A DNA stretch of 7,430 nt from a bacterium CG2_30_54_10 (GTDB lineage Bacteria; Muiribacteriota; Ozemobacteria; Ozemobacterales; Ozemobacteraceae): contig MNYA01000310.1 in NCBI GenBank assembly GCA_001872985.1, positions 1-7,430 on the forward strand, written 5' to 3'. The notes beneath the pieces were generated by a model. The model made no database searches. It worked only from the letters and a program-made list of their open reading frames with translations, and had not been told where the DNA came from. Shown piece after piece: positions 1-4,965 of this stretch (positions are counted from its first letter, which is position 1; every line of letters begins with the position of its first letter). The translations under genes and the position numbers were made by a program.

Positions 1-87
1 TTGGTGGCTTATCTTTGTGCCATTCGCGCGTGCCCCCCTTTATTGAGAAGTTACATTAATTCGTTCGTTGTCGCAATCTTCAGCCTG

Positions 88-105
88 CGCGGGCTAAAGC
101 CCGCG
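88..105. repeat. REP-like GC-rich palindrome downstream of the EF-hand gene
   Basis: A perfect 7-bp inverted repeat (CGCGGGC at 88-94, GCCCGCG at 99-105) encloses the loop TAAA. It lies about 54 bases beyond the stop codon of the EF-hand gene. No T-run follows on either strand, so it is not a classic intrinsic terminator. Short palindromes with the core GCGGGCTAAAGCCCGC resemble the REP-type elements scattered between genes in several phyla. It may act as a weak transcript-end stabiliser or be a mobile REP. Whether it is repeated elsewhere in the genome cannot be seen from this window. Confidence 0.5.
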
Positions 106-140
106 GTTAAGATGTTTGACACGCACGACCCAAATGGGGT

Positions 141-149
141 TGGTATAAT
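141..149 (+). promoter_or_regulatory. Candidate extended -10 promoter, antisense to the EF-hand gene
   Basis: TGGTATAAT at 141-149 is an exact match to the sigma-70 extended -10 consensus (TGnTATAAT), which can work without a -35 box. A perfect TTGACA occurs at 116-121, but the gap of 22 bases is too long for normal pairing. Transcription would begin near 156 and run into the 3' end of the EF-hand gene on the opposite strand. It could make an antisense RNA, or be a chance match. Confidence 0.25.
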
Positions 150-158
150 TTCATCGGC

Positions 159-1142
159 TCAGACCTGAATGCTCAGCGATGAATAGGATGCTGAAACGTA
201 GCTCATTGAAGTCGACTGCCCGTAGCTCCGAACCTGGTTTCGCATTGAGACTTCCTGAGAGGCGCTTGGAACTTTCCGCTGCGGAACGAACACGGCCTGA
301 GTCTGATTTTCGGAATGGGACTGAGCTTGGGCTTGGGCTGGGGTTGGAGCTGTAGCTTGGGTTGGAGTTGGAGCTGTAGCTTGGGTTGGAGTTGTGGCTT
401 GGGTTGAAGTTGTGGTCTGAGGCTGAGTCTGAGTCTGAGTCTGAGCCTGAGTCTGAGCCTGAGTCTGGGCTTCTGACATTCCACTGACTTGCGCGTTTCC
501 GGAATCCTGACTGGCAGTGGCGCCGTCGGAGGAGTTCCCGGATCCCGCGAGAGCCTGCAGATCACTTACGGTAAGTGTTCCGTCTTTGTTGAAATCAAGC
601 GAATCGAATGCGTCGATCAACTTCTGAAGCCCTTCGGGAACGCCCTTCCCAGAGGCGGTTAGCTTGTCTTTCAGGTCGGTCAGGGCTTCCTTGGAGATTC
701 CCGTTGAAGGCCCCCCATCAGTGCTGGAGGGGTTGGAGGTGCCGGAGGCGTTGGACGGGGCGGCTCCATTGGAGTTTTGGGCCATCACGATCATTACGGG
801 AATTCCGTTCATCCCGCTGCCCCCGCCTACCCGAGATTGGCCACGACCGTAGCCATGACTTCGGCCGGCACGCTCAGGACGACCCCCTTCGGGGCCGCCT
901 CCATTCGATCCGTTGAAATCCTTGAGTTCCTGGAGGCTCATACCATCATTGTTTTTGTCGATTTTTTCAAAGGAATCAAGGATGGCCTGGATGGGTTTCC
1001 CGGCTTCGGGGGCAACGGCATCGATTTCGGATTTAAGGGTGGTCAAGTCGCTTTTCTGGAGATTGGCATTCCCTTTCCTGAAGCTCTGAAACTGCTCTTG
1101 CAGGGCATTGACATTTGACCCGGATACACTGTTTACGCTCAT
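159..1142 (-). CDS. EF-hand repeat protein with low-complexity Gln/Thr/Ala/Pro tail
   Basis: A 327-residue protein with two related EF-hand modules and long disordered regions. The first module (about residues 30-78) has the loop DKNNDGMSLQEL; the second (about 151-200) has the canonical DFNKDGTLTVSD. Both are preceded by a similar LTxLK helix and end in GS, so they look like an internal duplication. The first loop is one residue short, which may weaken Ca2+ binding. A Gly/Arg-rich linker (80-110) separates them. Residues about 225-276 are TQ/AQ and TPTQATAP repeats encoded by tandem DNA repeats. I see no Sec signal, lipobox or membrane helix, so it is either cytoplasmic or exported by an unrecognised route. 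The start at 1142 is supported by a strong AAAGGAG six bases upstream. It lies downstream of the sigma/anti-sigma pair on the same strand. Calcium binding is a family-based inference; the cellular role is unknown. Confidence 0.88.
   Translation of the reverse strand: MSVNSVSGSNVNALQEQFQSFRKGNANLQKSDLTTLKSEIDAVAPEAGKPIQAILDSFEKIDKNNDGMSLQELKDFNGSNGGGPEGGRPERAGRSHGYGRGQSRVGGGSGMNGIPVMIVMAQNSNGAAPSNASGTSNPSSTDGGPSTGISKEALTDLKDKLTASGKGVPEGLQKLIDAFDSLDFNKDGTLTVSDLQALAGSGNSSDGATASQDSGNAQVSGMSEAQTQAQTQAQTQTQTQPQTTTSTQATTPTQATAPTPTQATAPTPAQAQAQSHSENQTQAVFVPQRKVPSASQEVSMRNQVRSYGQSTSMSYVSASYSSLSIQV
346..411 (-). repeat. 24-bp tandem repeat inside the EF-hand gene
   Basis: Two identical 24-bp units (346-369 and 370-393) are followed by a degenerate, shorter copy (394-411). 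On the coding strand they give the eight-residue unit TPTQATAP and variants. The unit length is a multiple of three, so copy-number change would keep the reading frame. Confidence 0.85.
415..470 (-). repeat. Hexanucleotide repeat coding for Gln-Thr/Gln-Ala
   Basis: The plus strand shows repeated GAGTCT/GAGCCT hexamers, which read CAGACT/CAGGCT on the coding strand and give alternating QT and QA dipeptides. It adjoins the 24-bp repeat, so the two make one repeat-rich coding block of about 125 bp. Six-base units preserve frame on expansion or contraction. Confidence 0.85.
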
Positions 1143-1148
1143 GATATG

Positions 1149-1155
1149 CTCCTTT
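1149..1155 (-). promoter_or_regulatory. Ribosome binding site of the EF-hand gene
   Basis: On the minus strand AAAGGAG lies six bases before the ATG at 1142. It is one of the strongest Shine-Dalgarno matches in the window and fixes this start. Confidence 0.8.
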
Positions 1156-1191
1156 AATTTTAGCTCCGCAGAAGCTCGAAGGCTTGATGCA

Positions 1192-1217
1192 GACGATCCG
1201 CCCGACTATCGGATTCC
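1192..1217 (-). promoter_or_regulatory. Possible ECF-type promoter of the EF-hand gene
   Basis: On the minus strand GGAAT (1217-1213) is followed after 17 bases by CGTC (1195-1192). This resembles the GGAAC/GGAAT -35 and CGTC -10 elements used by many ECF sigma factors. Transcription would start near 1184 and give a leader of about 40 bases carrying the AAAGGAG ribosome site. The match is short, so chance is possible. If real, it would link the EF-hand gene to the ECF sigma factor encoded just upstream. Confidence 0.28.
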
Positions 1218-1314
1218 AATGATGGCCTATTCAACCGGACGATCGGAATCGAAAGCTCCCACAGGTTTTTCAATTTTCCCCCTTACCCTTACTTTGACAA
1301 CCGAACGATCGGAA
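1198..1314. repeat. 17-bp direct repeats upstream of the EF-hand gene
   Basis: CAACCGGACGATCGGAA at 1232-1248 and CAACCGAACGATCGGAA at 1298-1314 differ at one base. A third, weaker copy, CCGCCCGACTATCGGAT, lies at 1198-1214. Each contains a hyphenated palindrome of the type CCGA...TCGG, exact or with one mismatch. The rightmost copy lies within the last codons of the anti-sigma gene and the other two lie in the intergenic gap. The arrangement resembles a multi-site operator upstream of the EF-hand gene, or a partial duplication of the anti-sigma 3' end. Confidence 0.6.
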
Positions 1315-1846
1315 AAAGTTCCGCGGGAAGAAAAATACTTTCGAAATTCGTCCCGAAGTTCAGGCTTTCCTTTAAACTCTTCTCCAAAAGCGTGTCACGG
1401 CGACAGGTGGCGATCAGATTTTCTACGACGCTCGTCGGTGGCGCTCTGGAAACCAGGGGCCCCGCCAGACGGCTCGAAGGAGGAATGCAGGAGAACCTGG
1501 AAAAAACGACGATCGTCGTTACCACAACAAGAATCAAAACCACCCAGGAAAGTAGAAAAAACCTCATTTGCCCGGGTTTTCCGGAATGAACCGACTCCGG
1601 CCCGGAACTGCCAGGTGCGGGGTCGATTTCGAGTTCTCCGGCGATTCTCTCCCAGAGACGAGGAAACACCTTCGGACGTTGAAGATTTTCGAAAGGCTTG
1701 ACAAGCGTTCGCTTCGAATTTTCGAGATGCTTTCGGCAGGCTTCGCAACTTCCGATATGGGACAACAGCTCAACACGCCTGTCTTCGCTGAGCTCTCCGT
1801 CGAGGAAATCAGTAAGAACAAGATCCCGGCATTCTTCACACTTCAT
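1289..1846 (-). CDS. Membrane anti-sigma factor with zinc-finger (zf-HC2) domain
   Basis: A 185-residue single-pass protein. The N-terminal domain (about 1-45) has the zinc-associated anti-sigma pattern: C3, C6, then H30-x3-C34-x2-C37. One hydrophobic helix spans about 96-116, leaving the N-terminal domain in the cytoplasm and about 70 residues outside. The domain class binds and holds an ECF sigma factor inactive until an envelope signal arrives. Its partner is almost certainly the ECF sigma gene directly upstream, whose stop overlaps this start (ATGA), a usual arrangement for translational coupling. A GGAGG ribosome site precedes the ATG. The outer part matches no sensor domain I recognise. 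It is short, and carries two cysteines (about C120 and C148) that could form a disulfide. The signal sensed is unknown. Confidence 0.9.
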   Translation of the reverse strand: MKCEECRDLVLTDFLDGELSEDRRVELLSHIGSCEACRKHLENSKRTLVKPFENLQRPKVFPRLWERIAGELEIDPAPGSSGPESVHSGKPGQMRFFLLSWVVLILVVVTTIVVFSRFSCIPPSSRLAGPLVSRAPPTSVVENLIATCRRDTLLEKSLKESLNFGTNFESIFLPAELFPIVRLSK

Positions 1847-2385
1847 TTTTCCCCTCCCTGCTTCCAGGCCAAAAGCGCTTCACGTGCGCGTTTTAGGCGG
1901 GAACGGACGGTATTGAGATTGATCTGCAGGGTTTCGGCGATTTCCTGATACGACAGACCTTCGATGTTTCGCAGAACGATGCAGACACGTTGTTCGACAG
2001 GCAGTCGGCTCAGGAGTTCCTGAACCTCAACCTCGGACTGAATTATTTCGTCCGGCTGAGGCGGCGCCTGGGCGAGCAGTAGGCTCTGCTGAGCCAGAAC
2101 CCGCTTCGCAGCTTCCCGCACGTTTGTGCGTCGGGCATTGAGCGCGGTGTTCACCGCGATTCGATAGATCCAGGTTTTCAACGAGGAAAGAAAACTGAAT
2201 TGACTGAACTTCCGGAATAGGTTGACGAAAACCTCCTGTGTAATTTCTTCAGCGTCTTCCCGGACGTTTGAGATTCGAAACGCAACGCTGAAAACCAGCG
2301 CCACGAAGGCATTATAGACCTCAGCGAACGCCCGTGGATCGCCATGGCAGGCCCGTTGGATCGTCGGTTCATTAATTTCGGTCAT
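1843..2385 (-). CDS. ECF-type RNA polymerase sigma factor (sigma-70 family)
   Basis: A 180-residue protein of normal ECF length. Region 2 spans about residues 22-88 and includes the core-binding and -10-recognition stretch (EDAEEITQEVFVNLFRKF, then LKTWIYRIAVNTALNARR). A variable linker (about 90-117) is followed by region 4 (about 118-172), with LPVEQRVCIVLRNIEGLSYQEIA and the helix-turn-helix segment TLQINLNTVRSRLKRAREAL that reads the -35 element. There is no extra C-terminal domain. It directs polymerase to a small regulon and is probably held by the anti-sigma factor encoded next, with which it overlaps by four bases. It is divergent from the SLH/barrel operon, which makes that operon a plausible target. 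No good Shine-Dalgarno site precedes the ATG; an in-frame stop just upstream excludes a longer protein. The specific ECF group cannot be assigned here. Confidence 0.93.
   Translation of the reverse strand: MTEINEPTIQRACHGDPRAFAEVYNAFVALVFSVAFRISNVREDAEEITQEVFVNLFRKFSQFSFLSSLKTWIYRIAVNTALNARRTNVREAAKRVLAQQSLLLAQAPPQPDEIIQSEVEVQELLSRLPVEQRVCIVLRNIEGLSYQEIAETLQINLNTVRSRLKRAREALLAWKQGGEK
1852..1857 (-). promoter_or_regulatory. Ribosome binding site of the anti-sigma gene
   Basis: GGAGGG on the minus strand lies five bases before the ATG at 1846, inside the last codons of the sigma gene. It supports the overlapping start and independent or coupled reinitiation. Confidence 0.7.
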
Positions 2386-2400
2386 ATCATTTCATATTTT

Positions 2401-2426
2401 GACACCGGAATTTAAAAAATAGTTGC
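2401..2426 (-). promoter_or_regulatory. Weak candidate autoregulatory promoter of the sigma gene
   Basis: On the minus strand GCAAC (2426-2422) is followed after 16 bases by GTGTC (2405-2401), a loose match to ECF -35/-10 elements (GGAAC, CGTC). The implied start would lie about ten bases or fewer before the ATG at 2385. That would give a nearly leaderless transcript and fit the missing Shine-Dalgarno site. The evidence is weak. Confidence 0.2.
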
Positions 2427-2454
2427 ATGGAAACCACCTGAATGTCCATCAACA

Positions 2455-2472
2455 TTTTCCAACCTTTTCCAA
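2455..2472. repeat. Helically phased 8-bp direct repeat in the divergent intergenic region
   Basis: TTTTCCAA occurs at 2455-2462 and again at 2465-2472, ten bases apart, so both copies face the same side of the helix. It lies in the 192-bp gap between the divergent sigma gene and SLH/barrel gene. It could be a regulator site shared by both directions. I could not identify a convincing sigma-70 or ECF promoter for the plus-strand operon in this gap. Confidence 0.35.
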
Positions 2473-2543
2473 TCATGCGTTCCGAATCCGTCCGCAGGAT
2501 TTTCCCCTCAGCGTTTGCAAAGGAACTGCCGATGAGGAAGATG

Positions 2544-2571
2544 GGTTATTCCAGCACAAAGGGCGATAACC
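2544..2571 (+). promoter_or_regulatory. Possible leader hairpin before the SLH/barrel start codon
   Basis: GGTTAT (2544-2549) can pair with ATAACC (2566-2571), six base pairs, with a 16-base loop containing AAAGGG (2558-2563). AAAGGG is the only Shine-Dalgarno-like word near the ATG at 2578, at a long spacing of 14 bases. The hairpin ends six bases before the start, so it may expose or adjust the ribosome site. It is short and could be chance. Confidence 0.3.
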
Positions 2572-2577
2572 GTAGGC

Positions 2578-4896
2578 ATGAGGCAGACAACCGCAAAGAT
2601 ACAGCAGCATCTATGGCCCATAATCGTATGGGTGATGGCCTTCGTCATCATTTTCCCGGCTTTCGCTCAAGGCCTGGACAACGTGGCGTTCCAGGATCTT
2701 CCAAAGGATCACTGGGCTTACAAGGACGTCAACTTCCTGATTCAACAGGGGTTCATGGAAGGTTACCCTGACGGCACATTCAAGGGCCGAAAGGTCACCA
2801 CACGTTACGATGTCGCGCTGATCCTCGCCCGCATTCTCCGCAAAACAGAGGAAAAGAAGTCAATGTTGGACGAGTCCACCGATGCCGAACGGGCGGCGAT
2901 CGGACGACTGACAAAGGAATTCAAAGACGAACTGGGCCTTCTGGGCGTGCGCGTCGACACCCTCGAACGGCGCCTCGGAGAGACTGAAGCCAAGGTCAAA
3001 GGCCTGGAGGACAACTTCCCTAAAGTCAACGTCTCCGGATTCTATCGGGGCCGGGGGCAATTCATCATCGATCCGTTCACCGTCCTGAAGAATGAAACCG
3101 GATATTCAGCCACCTTCACCGAGCCCGGCCTGCGAACCTTCTACCAGCAAATCTACCTTCGATTCACCGGAAAACCCCTTGGCGACAAAATTGAAACATT
3201 TTACGAACTGCTCGGCTACATGAGCGGAAAAACCTGGAACAAGCTAATCTACAACGATGTCGGAAAGAGCTACGGCGCCAATCCCTTCGATTCGATTGAC
3301 GATTACGTGACCAAGGTTCAGAACGACCGGTACGTTCAGTCGAACAAATTGCATTTCATCAGCAATGCCAATTCGATGAAGGTCCGAGTGTTCGCGGGCG
3401 AAGCGATCACCGGAATCGATGACCCGATCAATGCTCTGACCGAAGATACGGGTGTGGTTGATCCATACGAGGGTGTAGAATTTTCAGGAACCGACCGCGG
3501 TCTGACGTACCAGGCCTCCATGTTGAAAAGCGATGTCAAGCTCGGAACCACCGACCTTCACGAAATGATGACCGGCCGGATGGTCTGGAAGCTTCCCGCC
3601 AAGTTCAGCCCTGACGCACTGACGGTCGGATCGACTTACGCCGAAAAAGTCAACGGATACAAGATCCGCGGCGATTCAAATACAGTCAGGGCCGCTGATC
3701 TCAACTATTCAACCGAGCGGGCCGGCAAGATCCAGGGAACGGCCGAGTTCCTCACAAGCACCGATTACCACACCGATACCAAAGATATGAAAGACCGGAA
3801 TTTGGGCGATGAAGGCACCAAGTTCGACCTCAGCGTTCAGAACGGTGGATTCACCGGGACCGTCAAACATTACGATTTCGGAAAAGAGTTTCGCGCTCAC
3901 ATGGCTCCGGTCTGGGCTTACGACATCGGCGACGAGGACGGTGACAGCGATTACCCCTATGCTCCGATTTACAAGGACAACTACAAGCACAATGGATTCT
4001 GGGGAGAAAAGTTGACGCGCTTCTCAGCAAATTACGATTTCGGAAATACTCTTCTCTCGATTGCGAAAAACCTTTCGATGGAAGCCACGTGGCTGAGCAA
4101 AACCTGGGAAGTCGATCAATTCGCGCCGCAACCGACCGATGGCTACAGCGGACGAAAGTTTACCTACCAGGTTCTGTCGGATTTCACTGATAGCACGACT
4201 CTCAAGTGGGATTTCGAACAGAAGCTCGATGCTCTGCCTGACGAGTCCGGAACGATCAAGAACACCCTCGAACTGAATCTCAAACTCAACGACTCGGTCA
4301 GCACCAAAGGAAAGATCTTCACCCTGAACGACGCTGATGAAAAAGATGTTGTCAATGGCGAGACCTTTAAATACAACGAACGCGTCGGCTACTTCGAGGT
4401 TAACAGCAACATCAATCCGCGCGTGTTCGCCAAGGGAAGCGTGGAACATCAGGTCCACTGGGTGAACGCCCCCAAGGAGAACATCCGCATCGACTACATC
4501 GGGGAAACGACCTATAACTTCACCCCGACAACCTCGTTGACGGGCGGCGTCCAGCATGTCGATTTCGACAACCGTGCTGAGCCCGCGAAATCGAGCCTGG
4601 CGAACGCGCTTCTGGCCGAGTTGAAAAAGAACTTCACCCACAAGTTCCGGGGACGCGCTTTCTACACCAGAGGCGTGATCGACTTCAAGGACGGAATGAC
4701 CGACACAGTCGACCGCGAGAATATCTACGGCGAGCTGATCTACGACATCAGCAAGGATGCCTCAGCTAAGCTGAAGTTCGGCTACGACTACCCCGACGAC
4801 TGGCGCTGGGATGTCACGAGTCACGACAACGGCCGGGATTTGAAAGACATACATACGCAGAAGACTCTGATCTTCGAAGCGAAGACGAATTTTTAA
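2578..4896 (+). CDS. SLH-domain outer-membrane beta-barrel protein (OmpM/SlpA-like)
   Basis: A 772-residue exported protein. Residues 1-30 form a Sec signal peptide ending AFA before QGLDN. A single SLH domain spans about 36-86 (FQDLPKDHWAYKDVNFL, GYPDGTFKG, TTRYDVALILARIL). A charged, heptad-like coiled-coil segment covers about 90-147. From about 149 to the end the protein is a run of alternating, aromatic-rich strands separated by Asp/Lys/Gly loops, finishing in Phe-772, the usual last residue of outer-membrane barrels. In this family the SLH domain binds secondary polymers of peptidoglycan and the barrel sits in the outer membrane as a porin and tether. There is no other ATG or GTG start between the in-frame stop at 2533 and 2578. 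It is the first gene of a probable operon with the following lipoprotein. Substrate specificity cannot be read from the sequence. I do not recognise the barrel subfamily. Confidence 0.9.
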   Translation: MRQTTAKIQQHLWPIIVWVMAFVIIFPAFAQGLDNVAFQDLPKDHWAYKDVNFLIQQGFMEGYPDGTFKGRKVTTRYDVALILARILRKTEEKKSMLDESTDAERAAIGRLTKEFKDELGLLGVRVDTLERRLGETEAKVKGLEDNFPKVNVSGFYRGRGQFIIDPFTVLKNETGYSATFTEPGLRTFYQQIYLRFTGKPLGDKIETFYELLGYMSGKTWNKLIYNDVGKSYGANPFDSIDDYVTKVQNDRYVQSNKLHFISNANSMKVRVFAGEAITGIDDPINALTEDTGVVDPYEGVEFSGTDRGLTYQASMLKSDVKLGTTDLHEMMTGRMVWKLPAKFSPDALTVGSTYAEKVNGYKIRGDSNTVRAADLNYSTERAGKIQGTAEFLTSTDYHTDTKDMKDRNLGDEGTKFDLSVQNGGFTGTVKHYDFGKEFRAHMAPVWAYDIGDEDGDSDYPYAPIYKDNYKHNGFWGEKLTRFSANYDFGNTLLSIAKNLSMEATWLSKTWEVDQFAPQPTDGYSGRKFTYQVLSDFTDSTTLKWDFEQKLDALPDESGTIKNTLELNLKLNDSVSTKGKIFTLNDADEKDVVNGETFKYNERVGYFEVNSNINPRVFAKGSVEHQVHWVNAPKENIRIDYIGETTYNFTPTTSLTGGVQHVDFDNRAEPAKSSLANALLAELKKNFTHKFRGRAFYTRGVIDFKDGMTDTVDRENIYGELIYDISKDASAKLKFGYDYPDDWRWDVTSHDNGRDLKDIHTQKTLIFEAKTNF

Positions 4897-4962
4897 GAAG
4901 ACGCCGCCATGAACGCGCAGAAAACGCATCACCTCAAATTTTTAGGAAGAACCCGCTATGAA
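4888..4962 (+). repeat. Duplicated translation-initiation region between barrel and lipoprotein genes
   Basis: Two 26-bp copies (4888-4913 and 4937-4962), 49 bases apart, match at 22 positions. Each has AATTTTTA, a purine-rich ribosome-site-like word (AAGAAG or AGGAAG), an eight-base spacer and ATGAA. Copy 1 begins in the last codons of the barrel gene; copy 2 supplies the actual lipoprotein start. This looks like a local tandem duplication that left a second, upstream start signal. Confidence 0.75.
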
Positions 4963-4965
4963 TAA
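4909..4965 (+). other. Possible 18-codon leader ORF overlapping the lipoprotein start
   Basis: The ATG of repeat copy 1 opens an 18-codon frame (starting MNAQKTHHLK) with AAGAAG eight bases upstream. Its TAA stop at 4963-4965 overlaps the lipoprotein ATG at 4958 by eight bases. It could couple translation from the barrel gene into the lipoprotein, or be an unused relic of the duplication. No conserved peptide is recognised. Confidence 0.25.
4944..4949 (+). promoter_or_regulatory. Ribosome binding site of the lipoprotein gene
   Basis: AGGAAG lies eight bases before the ATG at 4958. That start places a lipoprotein signal peptide exactly at the N-terminus, so it is preferred. Confidence 0.65.

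Noticed and set aside
88..105. Intrinsic terminator for the EF-hand gene
   Set aside because: The stem is GC-rich, but no T-run follows it on the minus strand.
346..470. CRISPR-like array
   Set aside because: The repeats are contiguous, lie in frame within a coding region and have no spacers.
1108..1701. Plus-strand open frame (197 codons) antisense to the anti-sigma and EF-hand genes
   Set aside because: The sequence is Arg/Ser/Pro-rich and domainless, and overlaps two genes with clear motifs.
2541..2640. Riboswitch-like words (GGGCGATAACC, CGCAAAG) around the barrel start, faintly recalling c-di-GMP-I elements
   Set aside because: The words fall partly in the signal-peptide codons and do not form the required set of paired helices.
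2442..2771. Plus-strand open frame (109 codons) overlapping the start of the barrel gene
   Set aside because: Its second half is another frame of the barrel signal peptide and SLH coding sequence; no homology or good ribosome site.
4024..4641. Minus-strand open frame (205 codons) opposite the barrel gene
   Set aside because: It lies wholly within the well-supported barrel coding sequence and shows no domain or ribosome site of its own.
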